From DASRDU01 sp035560235 (GTDB lineage: Bacteria; Acidobacteriota; Blastocatellia; RBC074): a stretch of DNA of 64,000 bases. This document shows, one piece after another, positions 1-9,561 of this stretch. Within the stretch, counting starts at the first letter, position 1, and each line of letters begins with the position of its first letter. Position numbers and translations under genes: made by a program. The notes under the pieces are model-generated. The model was given only the letters and a program-made list of their open reading frames with translations, had not been told where the DNA came from and did no database searches. Where the stretch lies: positions 1 through 64,000 of the forward strand of contig DATMAG010000073.1 in NCBI GenBank assembly GCA_035560235.1. The letters are read 5' to 3'.

Positions 1-7
1 CGGATCG

Positions 8-38
8 CTGAAGCCCCGCCGTGTCAGCGGGGCTTCAG
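8..38. terminator. Hairpin at window start, possible terminator of an upstream gene
   Basis: A perfect 12-bp inverted repeat (arms 8-19 and 27-38, GC-rich core GCCCCGC) encloses a 7-nt loop. There is no T-tract on either side, so it may be a Rho-dependent end or an mRNA-stabilising hairpin of a gene lying left of the window. The rest of 1-288 holds no credible gene; it ends in the promoter of the sigma gene. Confidence 0.45.
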
Positions 39-227
39 GCTGATGGAGGGCCATCGCAGTCGGCGGTTGAATGGCTGAGCGGTTGTTCAGCGGCACTGTG
101 TCCGTCCTCACTGACGTAAGCTGGAATGGCCGCAGAAAACCTGAAGTCCTCGCGAAAAAAACTGCGGCTGGCGCGCTTCTGATGAGGATTCCTCTATTTT
201 TGCCGCAGCGTTTTGGAAAACGTGATG

Positions 228-233
228 TATAAT
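228..233 (+). promoter_or_regulatory. -10 box upstream of the ECF sigma gene
   Basis: A perfect TATAAT lies at 228-233. No good TTGACA-like -35 is found at 16-18 bp spacing, so an activator or an alternative sigma may help. Transcription would begin near 240. That would leave almost no leader for a TTG start at 244 but a normal 45-50 nt leader for the ATG at 289. Confidence 0.45.
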
Positions 234-288
234 CCGCCCATCTTTGTCCCAGACAGAAACCGTAAAGCAGAGTCACGAAGGCAGACCT

Positions 289-879
289 ATGGCATCGTCT
301 TCAGCTTCCCCCCGGGAAGTCACACAACTGCTGGTGGCGTGGAGCAGCGGTGATCAGTCGGCTCTGGACAGGCTGATTCCGATGGTCTACGACGAACTGC
401 ACCGGCTGGCTCATCGGTATATGCGGCGCGAAAATCCCGGCCACAGTCTGCAGACCACCGCGCTGGTCAACGAAGCGTTCCTGCGCCTGACCGAAGGCAA
501 GCCCGTCAACTGGCAGAACCGCGCGCATTTCTTTGCCGTCTCAGCCAACGTCATGCGGCGCATCCTCGTTGACATTGCCAATGCGCACGGCGCGCAAAAA
601 CGCGGCGGCAGGCTGCAGCACGTGCCGCTTGATGACGCGCTGGTAATTTCTGAAGACCGTGAAGCCGATCTCGTTGCGCTCGATGATGCGCTGAATGCGC
701 TGGCGAAGGTTGATGAGCGAAAAAGCCGGGTCGTCGAACTGCGGTTCTTCGGCGGGCTGAGCGTTGAGGAGACTGCCGAAGTCCTCCAGGTTTCGCCTGA
801 CACAGTGCTGCGCGACTGGCGGCTGGCCAAATCGTGGCTGATGCGCGAACTGACTGGAAAAAATCCCAATGAAGCCTGA
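289..879 (+). CDS. ECF-type RNA polymerase sigma factor
   Basis: This is a transcription initiation factor of the ECF sigma-70 group, of the subfamily common in Solibacter and Gemmata. Region 2 is seen in the segment ELHRLAHRYMRRE followed by ALVNEAFLRL. Region 4 is the helix-turn-helix LSVEETAEVLQVSPDTVLRD near the C-terminus. The ATG at 289 is chosen over the in-frame TTG at 244 because GAAGG at 277-281 is well spaced from it and the TATAAT at 228 would leave the TTG nearly leaderless. Its last 11 nt overlap the start of the downstream receptor kinase, so the two are probably co-translated. That arrangement suggests the kinase controls this sigma factor (inference). No anti-sigma gene lies next to it. 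Confidence 0.9.
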   Translation: MASSSASPREVTQLLVAWSSGDQSALDRLIPMVYDELHRLAHRYMRRENPGHSLQTTALVNEAFLRLTEGKPVNWQNRAHFFAVSANVMRRILVDIANAHGAQKRGGRLQHVPLDDALVISEDREADLVALDDALNALAKVDERKSRVVELRFFGGLSVEETAEVLQVSPDTVLRDWRLAKSWLMRELTGKNPNEA

Positions 880-3676
880 GCAATGGCAGCAGGTCGAGCA
901 GCTTTATCACGCGGCGCTGGAACTGCCTTCTGATGAGCGAGTGGAGTTCATCGCGGCAGCCTGTGCTGACGATGCCGCGCTGCGCCGCGAAATCGAGACG
1001 CTGCTCGCCTGCGACGAACAGGCCGATCAGTTTCTGGAGAAGCCCGCGAAGGAAGTACTCGCGGGCAAAATAGCCAGCCTGGAGCCGCAGTCGCCGCCGC
1101 TGCTGCCCGGACAGAGACTGAACTCATACGAAATTCGCTCGCTGCTTGGGGCAGGAGGAATGGGCGAGGTTTATCTGGCTCACGATCTGAAACTGGGCCG
1201 TGATGTCGCGCTCAAGCTGCTGCCCGCTTATCTGGCCCGCAATCCCGAACGCATCAGGCGCTTCGAACGCGAAGCCCGCGTGCTGGCTTCGCTCAGTCAT
1301 CCGAACATCGCGGCGATCTACAATTTCGAGCAGGCTGGTGAGCGACGCTTTCTGGTGCTGGAACTGGTGGACGGCCCGACGCTCGCCGAACGACTGAACA
1401 AAGGGCCGCTGACGGCGACCGAAGCCCTGCCGCTGTTTCGGCAGATTGCCGTCGCGCTGCAGGCCGCGCACGACAAGGGTGTGATTCATCGCGACCTGAA
1501 ACCGGCGAACATCAAAATCACCCCTGAAGGAACGGTCAAGATTCTCGACTTCGGGATGGCCAGAATCCTGCGACCGGCCTTTGCGATTTCTTCCGCGCCG
1601 GGCGCTCCCGCGCTCATCGGCTCGCCGACCATAAGCGACACGCTGACGCGCGAAGGGGTGATCCTCGGCACAGTCGCGTACATGAGTCCCGAACAGGCGC
1701 GGGGCCGCGAACAGCAGATTGACGAGCGCACCGATCTGTGGGCCTTCGGGTGTGTGCTTTATGAAGCTCTGACCGGGCGGCAGCCGTTCCGTGGCGAAAC
1801 AATCAGCGATACTCTCGGCGCGATTCTCAGCGAAGAACCCGACTGGCGCGCGCTGCCAGGGCATCTGCCGGTCAGTCTTCAGTACCTGCTGCGCCAGTGT
1901 CTGGCGAAGGAACTGGATGAACGTCTGCCGAGCGCGGCTGAAGCCGTCAGAATTCTGGATCAGTCAATCACCGGTCAGGTGACGCCGCTCGCCTTCCTGC
2001 GGCTGCTCAAAAAGCGGATCGCGCCCGTGCAGCATCGCCTTATCACTTCGCTCGCGGCGGCGCTGCTGATCGTGACTTCATTTGCGGGCTGGAAGGAGTA
2101 CCGCCATCGCTCGCTGCTTCCGGCCAGGAAAAAGCTCGTTGTGATGGATTTCAAAAATGAAAGCGGCAGGCCGGAAGACAGGGCTTATGGAATCGGCCTT
2201 TCGCAGAGTCTGCGGAACAGGCTGCTGCGCGTTTCGGGCGTTCAGGTTTTCCAGTTGCCTGCCGCTGAAGCCGCTCTTTCAGCCGATCCGCAGCAGGCCG
2301 CCAGAGCCATGGAAGCCGGGCTGATCCTGACCGGCACGGTCACTCGCGAGGGAAATCACATTCGCCTGACCTGGAACCTGAGCAACGACCGCTGGCAGAT
2401 GATTGACGGAGCCGAAACCGACAGCTTCAACGGCGATGTGAAGGAGCTGCTCGAACAGGTCGCCGCGCGCGTCACCTGGTCGCTGCGTCTGCACGCGGCG
2501 GAGCGCAGTGAAACCGCCAGCACTCACCTGCCGGGCCGCAGCCAGGCCGATTATCTGACCGCGCTCGGCTGGCTGCGCGAAGGGCTTGATGACAAGGCCA
2601 TCGCGCTGCTCGAAAAACTCGACCGCTCAGTGCTTGTTCACGCGGCGCTCGGCAGCGCGTATTACTACAAATTCAGGGCTGACCACGAATCCCGGTGGCT
2701 CAGACAGGCCGAAGAAGAATGCCTCGCGGCGCTGAAGCTGGATGCCGGATTGCCGGAAGTGAAATACACGCTTGGTCTGATTCAGTTGCAGCGCGGCCAG
2801 GCGGCGCAGGCCGGCGCAGCCTTTGAAGAGGCGCTGCAGCTTGATCCGAACAATCCTGATCTGCTGCTCGGTATGGCGGCGGCTTATCTGAACACCGGGC
2901 AGCCGGACAAGGCTGAGAAGGCCTGGCGGCAGGCGCTGCAACTCGCGCCCGGTTACTGGGCTGTCTATAACGACCTCGGCAGCTTCTATTTCGATCAGGG
3001 CCGCTACGCTGAAGCCCTCAGGCAATGGCAATGCGTTACTGAACTGAAGCCGGACCGGGCGGAATCCTGGCTGAATCCGGGCAATGCTTACTTCGGCCTG
3101 GCGAGGCTGGATGATGCCGTGCTCAATTATCACCTCTCGCTCAGGCTGCGCGAGACGCCTGATGCTTATCTGGGGCTGGCCGTCGCGCTCTATTATCAGG
3201 GGCATTACGACGAGTCAGCCGCCGCCGCTGAGGCCGGACTGAAGCTGAACGCCGGTGATCCGTATCTGCTCGGCGTTCTCGGTGACGCCTGCCGCATCAG
3301 TGGCGCGGAAGAGAGAGCAGCCCGGGCCTGGGACCAGGCCATCGCCGCCAGAAAAGCCAGCCTGCGCGAGAACCCGGACGACGGCCCGGCCTGGTCGCAA
3401 CTGGCCGAATGGCTGGCCAAACGCGGGCGCACCGATGAAGCGGTCAAAACCATTGAGAAGGCGCTGGAGATGGATTCGGAAAGTGTTGACTCTCTGGTCA
3501 GTGCCGTCGTGGTCTGGCACCTGGCCGGGAACGACCGCGAAGCGCTGCGGCTGGCTGAGCGCGCCGTCAGCAGCGGTTACAGCGCCGAACTGCTGGCCAG
3601 AGATCCTGTGCTCTCACGCCTGCATCAGAAACCTGAGTTTGAGCAGCTTACTCGTCAACCACGGAGGCCGCAGTAA
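869..3676 (+). CDS. Membrane-anchored Ser/Thr protein kinase with TPR sensor region
   Basis: A 935-residue Hanks-type kinase. Residues 1-80 form the helical N-terminal segment often seen in acidobacterial kinases. The kinase domain runs from about 87 to 365, with glycine loop GAGGMGEVY (94-102), Lys116, catalytic HRDLKPAN (207-214), DFG (227-229) and the SPEQARG segment; all key residues are intact. A transmembrane helix lies near 390-408. The outer part starts with a domain like those that bind FlgO/adenylate-cyclase-type regulators (LVVMDFKNES), followed by many TPR units from about 555 to 910. The start codon lies inside the end of the ECF sigma gene. The likely role is to sense envelope or peptide partners through TPRs and phosphorylate cytosolic targets; the targets are unknown. 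Confidence 0.93.
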   Translation: MKPEQWQQVEQLYHAALELPSDERVEFIAAACADDAALRREIETLLACDEQADQFLEKPAKEVLAGKIASLEPQSPPLLPGQRLNSYEIRSLLGAGGMGEVYLAHDLKLGRDVALKLLPAYLARNPERIRRFEREARVLASLSHPNIAAIYNFEQAGERRFLVLELVDGPTLAERLNKGPLTATEALPLFRQIAVALQAAHDKGVIHRDLKPANIKITPEGTVKILDFGMARILRPAFAISSAPGAPALIGSPTISDTLTREGVILGTVAYMSPEQARGREQQIDERTDLWAFGCVLYEALTGRQPFRGETISDTLGAILSEEPDWRALPGHLPVSLQYLLRQCLAKELDERLPSAAEAVRILDQSITGQVTPLAFLRLLKKRIAPVQHRLITSLAAALLIVTSFAGWKEYRHRSLLPARKKLVVMDFKNESGRPEDRAYGIGLSQSLRNRLLRVSGVQVFQLPAAEAALSADPQQAARAMEAGLILTGTVTREGNHIRLTWNLSNDRWQMIDGAETDSFNGDVKELLEQVAARVTWSLRLHAAERSETASTHLPGRSQADYLTALGWLREGLDDKAIALLEKLDRSVLVHAALGSAYYYKFRADHESRWLRQAEEECLAALKLDAGLPEVKYTLGLIQLQRGQAAQAGAAFEEALQLDPNNPDLLLGMAAAYLNTGQPDKAEKAWRQALQLAPGYWAVYNDLGSFYFDQGRYAEALRQWQCVTELKPDRAESWLNPGNAYFGLARLDDAVLNYHLSLRLRETPDAYLGLAVALYYQGHYDESAAAAEAGLKLNAGDPYLLGVLGDACRISGAEERAARAWDQAIAARKASLRENPDDGPAWSQLAEWLAKRGRTDEAVKTIEKALEMDSESVDSLVSAVVVWHLAGNDREALRLAERAVSSGYSAELLARDPVLSRLHQKPEFEQLTRQPRRPQ

Positions 3677-3716
3677 CCCTCCGAACAATGAAGCAGCAAA
3701 CCGAAGGAGGACACAG

Positions 3717-4094
3717 ATGCCACAGACCATTCAGGTTGAAGTCAGAAACGATAACGGAACCCTCAGGCTCGTCAGAAACGTCAATGGCCAGGAAAGATCG
3801 GCCAGCCTGGTGATTCTTTACCAGGATGAAGACATCGAGTGGTTCTCCAATGACGGCACGCTGGAGATTCTGTTCGGCTCGACGACCTCAGCCAATCCGT
3901 TCAGCGGAGACGGAATCTACGAGTCAGCCGCCGTGCAGTCGGGCGAGACGACCAACGCGATGAACACGCTCGATGAGGGCGAAGGCGCGGATTACAAGTA
4001 CACCGTGACGCTCTTCCCGACTGACGGAAGCACTCCGCTGTCACTCGATCCGAGAGTGCGCGTCTACAAAAGAATCAGGCCTGACGCCATCTGA
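3717..4094 (+). CDS. Small beta-rich protein of unknown function (paralogue A)
   Basis: A 125-residue protein starting MPQTIQVEVRND. I do not recognise the family. The start is fixed by a near-perfect Shine-Dalgarno AAGGAGG at 3704-3710. A longer in-frame reading begins inside the kinase gene, but its upstream part is only an out-of-frame shadow of that gene. No signal peptide, membrane segment or cysteine is seen. Alternating polar and hydrophobic stretches suggest a beta sandwich. The stretch GTLEILFGSTTSANPF matches GTLEIRFTPNPKTQPF in the next gene, and both proteins end in a short beta hairpin with YxxTV-like or YLLIV strands, so the two are paralogues. The position between kinase and phosphatase suggests a signalling or structural partner (inference). 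Confidence 0.8.
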   Translation: MPQTIQVEVRNDNGTLRLVRNVNGQERSASLVILYQDEDIEWFSNDGTLEILFGSTTSANPFSGDGIYESAAVQSGETTNAMNTLDEGEGADYKYTVTLFPTDGSTPLSLDPRVRVYKRIRPDAI

Positions 4095-4127
4095 ACTGAA
4101 GATCATTTCAAAAGGAGAGCAAGCATC

Positions 4128-4493
4128 ATGAAAGCCAAAGAGAAGACCTGCGAGAGGCCGCCTGTTCGCAAAACCGTCAAGCAGCCCGTGACCGTGACAG
4201 TTGAAGACGGCAGGATCAGAGTTGACCAGGAGCGGCTGGTGCTGAGCGTCTCCGGCAATCAGGAGGCTGCCTGGCGCTGCCGGACCGGAACGCTGGAAAT
4301 CCGCTTCACGCCGAACCCGAAGACTCAGCCCTTTGCGACCAATTCGTTCCGCGCACCCAAAGGCGGCGTCGCCCTCTCGGGCGTGCCCGACCGGCGCAGG
4401 GTGAGCGACACGCCATACAATTATCTGCTCATAGTGACGCAGCCGGACGGAACCTTCATCAGGCAGGATCTCTCGGTGCTGATCACAAAGTAA
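4128..4493 (+). CDS. Small beta-rich protein of unknown function (paralogue B)
   Basis: A 121-residue protein with a basic N-terminus (KEKTCERPPVRKTVKQP) followed by a beta-rich body. It shares the GTLEIRF...PF core with the preceding protein, so a local duplication is likely. The start is supported by the Shine-Dalgarno AAAGGAG 8 nt upstream. No secretion signal is present. The gene is followed at once by a strong palindrome, which probably ends the sigma-kinase-A-B transcription unit. Function unknown. Confidence 0.78.
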   Translation: MKAKEKTCERPPVRKTVKQPVTVTVEDGRIRVDQERLVLSVSGNQEAAWRCRTGTLEIRFTPNPKTQPFATNSFRAPKGGVALSGVPDRRRVSDTPYNYLLIVTQPDGTFIRQDLSVLITK

Positions 4494-4498
4494 ATTCT

Positions 4499-4528
4499 GT
4501 CCGCCGTCCTCACGTGAGAACGGCGGAC
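4499..4528. terminator. Near-perfect 30-bp palindrome after paralogue B
   Basis: Arms GTCCGCCGT (4499-4507) and ACGGCGGAC (4520-4528) are perfect complements. The centre CTCACGTGAG is itself palindromic, so the whole 30 bp pairs apart from a single C/A mismatch. No T-tract follows. It may be a transcript 3' end or, because it is so symmetric, a protein-binding operator for the gene that follows. The remainder of 4494-4750 shows no gene. Confidence 0.55.
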
Positions 4529-4750
4529 ATTCCCAGGCTGATGCTGAACAGGATCAGCCGTCTTCCTGCCTGAGCGCGTCACTCCTGTATTCCCTGTCAC
4601 TGCTCCCCTGATTGAAGCGTCAGGCCGCGGCCTCTGCGCGGCTTTTGACGAAAAACGGACGGGTACAGTATCTTTACGGCTACTTCAGCAACCGAATTGC
4701 CGCACCTTTTCGGTCATCATCTTCAAAACAGAAAAAGGTTTCGATCCGCT

Positions 4751-6085
4751 ATGAAAAAGATCAAGGCTGATTTACCCCGACGTGTGGATGCGGCGCTCAG
4801 CGCGCAGGCGCTCGCCGCTGAATCCTGGGCCAACCTGATGCGGCTGCTGTTTGCCGTCGTCTGTGCCGGGCTGGCCGCGTGGTACTGGCCGTTCGCTTAT
4901 CCGGCGAAATTCATTTATCCGGGACTGGCCGTCGCGTGGATCGGCGTTCTGATTGTTGCCCGCGCGCGCCGGAAGCAGAACCAGGAATCGCTCGTCGGCA
5001 GTTCGGCGCTGATTGACGTGACGGTAATCAATCTGGGACTCGTGGCGTTTGCCGCGCTCAATCTGTTTCACAACGGCGGCGCGGGGCTGTACTTCTTTTA
5101 CTTCCCGGTGCTGGCGATTGCTGCTGCGCGTCATCGCTTTCTGCTGCCGGTCAAAGCCGGACTTTATGCGAGTGTTGTTTACACAGCGGTCGCGCTCTTT
5201 TCGGGCAGCAGCCCCTGGCTGCGGCTGGCGATGCTGCTGGCAGTGACCGTGATTGCCGCCGCGATTGCCGGGCGAACGAAATCGCTGCTTCAGAATTTCA
5301 CTACTGAAGTCGCGCAGGAGGCTTACGAAACCGGACGCAGGGAGCGTGAGGTTGAAATGGCCGTGCTGCTGCACGAGGCGTTTATGTCTCCGGCGATCTG
5401 CGATCTGGAAACGCTGTGGTGCAGCGCGAAGCATCTGGCCGGAAGCGAATCGAGCGGCGATTATTATCACGTCTTCGATTTCGGCCCCGAGCCGCTGCTT
5501 GTTGTCGGCGATCTGCCGGGTCCGGGGCTGGAAGCTTCGACCGACGTTTCTCACCTGCATCGCAAACTCACTCAGATCGTGCAGCGCGAAACTGATCTTG
5601 CGGCAATTCTGAATGAACTGAACGCTTACGTCAGAGAAAGATTCCAGGGCAGAAAACAGTTCCGGTGCTTCATCGGTCGCTGGATCGGCAATGACCTGCA
5701 TTACATCAATGCCGGGCTGCTGCCGACAATTCAGATCGGCAAACAGGATCAGCTGCTGCTGCCGGTGAATGGCAGCCCGGTCGGCGCTCAGGACGCGGCA
5801 GACTTCAGTGAAAGCGTTGTTCCCTTCCCCGCGCGCGATCTGCTGCTCGTGTACACCGACGGGTTGTATCAGGGGCTGACTGACGACGAGAACAAAGGCG
5901 TGGCTGAAATTGAAAAGCTGGCTGAGCAGTTCAAATCCGGCGAAGTCAACACGCTCTGCCATCGCGTCTTTGACTGCGCGCATCCGGGCCTTGAGCCGCC
6001 CAGGGATGACCGGACGCTGGTCGTCGTGCGGCGGCAGCCTTCAGCCGTCGCTGCCCAGGCCGAGAGCAAAGCGCCTGTGGCATAA
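4751..6085 (+). CDS. Membrane protein with SpoIIE-type PP2C phosphatase domain
   Basis: The N-terminal third contains about five hydrophobic helices (for example LMRLLFAVVCAGLAAWYW and AMLLAVTVIAAAIAG). The C-terminal half is a SpoIIE/RsbU-like PPM serine phosphatase, seen in SSGDYYHVFDF, VVGDLPGPGLEAS and LLLVYTDGLYQG. The Asp residues of the metal site are present, though the usual VGDVxGxG motif reads VGDLPGPG. Such enzymes dephosphorylate anti-sigma antagonists or kinase substrates. Placement just after a sigma/kinase unit suggests it reverses that kinase's work (inference). The ATG at 4751 is preferred over an in-frame TTG at 4697; its Shine-Dalgarno is weak either way. Confidence 0.85.
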   Translation: MKKIKADLPRRVDAALSAQALAAESWANLMRLLFAVVCAGLAAWYWPFAYPAKFIYPGLAVAWIGVLIVARARRKQNQESLVGSSALIDVTVINLGLVAFAALNLFHNGGAGLYFFYFPVLAIAAARHRFLLPVKAGLYASVVYTAVALFSGSSPWLRLAMLLAVTVIAAAIAGRTKSLLQNFTTEVAQEAYETGRREREVEMAVLLHEAFMSPAICDLETLWCSAKHLAGSESSGDYYHVFDFGPEPLLVVGDLPGPGLEASTDVSHLHRKLTQIVQRETDLAAILNELNAYVRERFQGRKQFRCFIGRWIGNDLHYINAGLLPTIQIGKQDQLLLPVNGSPVGAQDAADFSESVVPFPARDLLLVYTDGLYQGLTDDENKGVAEIEKLAEQFKSGEVNTLCHRVFDCAHPGLEPPRDDRTLVVVRRQPSAVAAQAESKAPVA

Positions 6086-6114
6086 TCAGACGGGAATAAC
6101 CGAAGGGAATTTTT

Positions 6115-6765
6115 ATGGCTCTGCCGGAATCCGCGCTGCTCGTCACCATTGAAGAATATCTGGCCAGCGAACGCAGGAGCGAAGAGCGTCACGAATATCT
6201 TGACGGCTTCGTTTATGCAATGGCCGGTGAGAGCGAGGCGCACGGCATTATCAGTACGAACCTGACCGTTTCCATTGGCGCCAGATTGAGAGGCGGAGCC
6301 TGCCGCGTTTTTTCGAAGGATATGAAAGTGCGCAGCGGCCCGGCATCCGCTTCGCCGCACTCTGCAAAGGATTTCTTCTCTTATCCTGATCTGGTCGTGG
6401 TCTGCGGCGAAAGGCAGTATCACGACCTGCACCAGGATGTGCTGCTCAACCCGACGGTCATCATCGAAGTGCTGTCCGACGCCACCAGAAACTTCGACCG
6501 CAGCGAGAAGTTCCTGCGCTATCGCACGTGGCTGCCGACGCTGACCGATTATCTGCTGGTTGAGCAGAACAGAGTGCTGGTTGAGCACCATCAGCGGCAG
6601 AGCGAAAACGTCTGGCAGATGACCATCCTTGAAAGGCCCGATCAGACCATCCTGATCAGTTCAATCAACTGCACGCTCGCGGTGGCTGAGATTTATGAAG
6701 GCGTCACTTTCACGCCACCATCCACTCTGGAAGAGACAGCGGACGAAGAACTGCCGGACGCCTGA
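6115..6765 (+). CDS. Uma2-family (DUF820) PD-(D/E)XK nuclease-like protein
   Basis: A 216-residue protein with the Uma2 signature: N-terminal TIEEYLASER, then EYLDGFVYAMAG, a central YPDLVVVCG and PTVIIEVLSDATRNFDRSEK. The Asp of PDLVV and the Glu and Lys of the EVLS...K block are the PD-(D/E)XK active-site residues, and all are present. The family is abundant in cyanobacteria, Acidobacteria and Chloroflexi and its biological role is not known; nuclease activity is inferred from the fold. The start is supported by GAAGGG 8 nt upstream. tsaD begins 6 bp after the stop, so the two are probably co-transcribed. Confidence 0.88.
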   Translation: MALPESALLVTIEEYLASERRSEERHEYLDGFVYAMAGESEAHGIISTNLTVSIGARLRGGACRVFSKDMKVRSGPASASPHSAKDFFSYPDLVVVCGERQYHDLHQDVLLNPTVIIEVLSDATRNFDRSEKFLRYRTWLPTLTDYLLVEQNRVLVEHHQRQSENVWQMTILERPDQTILISSINCTLAVAEIYEGVTFTPPSTLEETADEELPDA

Positions 6766-6771
6766 AAATGA

Positions 6772-7851
<1,080 letters not shown>

Positions 7852-7914
7852 GCGGTAAAGCGCAGTTATGAACGCGCGAGCAGTTCGGCCTGCCGCTGAA
7901 TCTTCCTGGTGGAG

Positions 7915-8556
7915 TCAGGGAGTGACAAGTGCGGGTGTCGGCGCCTCCCGGCGCGCTGGTTCACCGTACTGACTGAAATATGCCAGCTGGCGGCGGTAAC
8001 AGTGCTGCTTTTCCATATCGAACGCCACGCAGGAATCAATCGGCCGCGAGTAGATGTGCAGGCTCACGGCGCGCTCGTGCGTTTCGCTGAGATTGAAAAG
8101 CTGATGGATCGTCTGCAGCTTGTCTGCCGTCAGCACCGGGCCGCCCGCGCAGGCCAGAGTCTCGCGGGTGCGGTCAAGCTGAATGTGATCTGACCCGGCC
8201 AGACAGTCAATCCCGACCACGTTCTGATGCTCGGGATGATCGCAGCCCAGCCATTTGTAATCCACCACCGAGAGCGTGCCGCGCTGCGTCACCATCCAGC
8301 AGAGCTGCCCGTTGTGCGTGTGAACGGCAGTCTGCTGGCCCGGCTGCCAGCAGATCGTCATGACCTCGAACAGAGCGTCGCGGTAAATCAGATTGCGCGT
8401 GTAGAATTTGTCATCAAAGAAAATGTATGGCTCCAGCGATGAGTCCCGAATCTGCACGCTGTCGCAGAAATCCAGCACGCTGTCGCGCGTAATCAGCCCC
8501 TGCTCGAACCGGCACAGTTTCGCGACGAAATCATCAATGCTGATCAGTTGTTTCAT
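7915..8556 (-). CDS. Cysteine dioxygenase family protein
   Basis: Oxidises cysteine to cysteine sulfinate with a non-haem Fe(II) in a cupin fold. Fe ligands His79 and His81 lie in [10 protein letters not shown] and His151 in QTIHQLF. The Ser-His-Tyr triad is seen in SLHIY (165-169). Cys86 occupies the position that in animal enzymes forms a thioether bond with the triad tyrosine, whereas many bacterial enzymes have Gly there. The length of 213 residues is normal. The ATG at 8556 is chosen; an in-frame GTG lies 9 nt upstream at 8565 and either could use the AGGAGG nearby. Convergent with tsaD. Confidence 0.88.
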   Translation of the reverse strand: MKQLISIDDFVAKLCRFEQGLITRDSVLDFCDSVQIRDSSLEPYIFFDDKFYTRNLIYRDALFEVMTICWQPGQQTAVHTHNGQLCWMVTQRGTLSVVDYKWLGCDHPEHQNVVGIDCLAGSDHIQLDRTRETLACAGGPVLTADKLQTIHQLFNLSETHERAVSLHIYSRPIDSCVAFDMEKQHCYRRQLAYFSQYGEPARREAPTPALVTP

Positions 8557-8655
8557 AATCCTCACTGCCTCCTGAACCGGAAGAATCGGGGATACCGGAC
8601 GCTTTGCTGATCTGGAACGAGGTCATCTTAGGTCTGCGGCCCGGCAGCGTCAACG

Positions 8656-9438
8656 TCAGTTCTCGCGCCGGAAAATGACCCAGTAATCGCCCGGCGGAAA
8701 CTCGGCATCCACGCCCTCGTAACGCGACTGCACCTCCTTCGCCGTCAGGACGTGGCCCTGCAGCCAGAGTTCGGCAGAAAACCACGCGCCCCGGCTCAGT
8801 TCGCCTCTGAGGTCAGCGCGATTGACGAGCAGTTCCAGCCTGATTCGGCCAAACTCGGCGTAAAGCCAGACCAGATGCGTCTGCGTGCGCGGGTTGCTGA
8901 TTTCGCGCCAGTCGAGCACCTGCCCCCGCGCGGCAAAATCATTTTCGGCGGCGTGGCGGCGCGGCGCGGCCTTTTCGAGCGGAATAAACTGATTCTCGCC
9001 CGGGCGCGTGCTGACGCGCACGTGATAGGCCAGCCCGGCGACGGCCACCGTCAGCACTCGTTCGCGGAACATCTCCAGCGTCATCTCGGTCAGGTTCTGC
9101 AACTCGAAAGTCAGCTCGACTTCGGTGCCCTCGACCAGGCCGCGCACGATGGCTTCGCCTTCCTCCTCGTACTCCGTGATCTCCCAGGGATGCAGCCGGT
9201 AAGTGTGCCGCGCGCGAAACCCGGGCCGACAGTCGGCGTAAAAAAGCCCTTCCTTCGATTCGTGCAGAATCGTCCAGACCTCCAGCCCGTCACCAAGGTT
9301 CCAGCAGTAACCGTGCAGCGTCGAATGATCGCGCAGCGCGCGGCTGCCTGCCCCGTGCTGATGCGCCTGCTCGGCCAGCGCCTGAAAGGCCGGTTCATCA
9401 CTGATCCTGAATCCAATGGCGTCAAATGGTTCACCCAT
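8656..9438 (-). CDS. Conserved protein of unknown function
   Basis: A cytosolic-looking protein of about 260 residues starting MGEPFDAIGFRISDE. I do not recognise a family. It contains alternating charged and beta-type segments, is rich in Trp and His, and ends in GDYWVIFRREN. A longer reading up to 9708 exists, but its N-terminal 90 residues are low-complexity and cross an intergenic inverted repeat, so the ATG at 9438 is preferred even though no clear Shine-Dalgarno is seen. The gene lies about 100 bp downstream of the cysteine dioxygenase start on the same strand, so it could be the first gene of a two-gene unit with it. Confidence 0.65.
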   Translation of the reverse strand: MGEPFDAIGFRISDEPAFQALAEQAHQHGAGSRALRDHSTLHGYCWNLGDGLEVWTILHESKEGLFYADCRPGFRARHTYRLHPWEITEYEEEGEAIVRGLVEGTEVELTFELQNLTEMTLEMFRERVLTVAVAGLAYHVRVSTRPGENQFIPLEKAAPRRHAAENDFAARGQVLDWREISNPRTQTHLVWLYAEFGRIRLELLVNRADLRGELSRGAWFSAELWLQGHVLTAKEVQSRYEGVDAEFPPGDYWVIFRREN

Positions 9439-9451
9439 AATCAGGAAAGAC

Positions 9452-9561
9452 AGGGAGAAGAGGAGACAAAGGGAAAAGGCAGCAGAGAGGCTGTTATCAG
9501 ATTTATGATTTCTCGTTTTGCTGTCAGATAATTTTGTTTCTCTCTGTCTCCTCTTCTCCTT
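9452..9561. repeat. Purine/pyrimidine-asymmetric inverted repeat
   Basis: Arms of 25 nt (9452-9476 and 9537-9561) are complementary at 22 positions, with core GGAGAAGAGGAGACA. One arm is almost pure purine and the other pure pyrimidine, and about 60 nt lie between them. It sits between the stop of the small helical gene and the start of the following co-directional gene. Confidence 0.7.

Noticed and set aside
244..288. TTG start for the sigma factor
   Set aside because: The only -10 box would leave a leader of a few bases, and a better ribosome site precedes the ATG at 289.
4772..5983. A 403-codon open frame on the minus strand
   Set aside because: It is a shadow of the SpoIIE-type phosphatase gene; GC-rich DNA leaves long open frames on the other strand. 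It has no family match, ribosome site or sensible composition.
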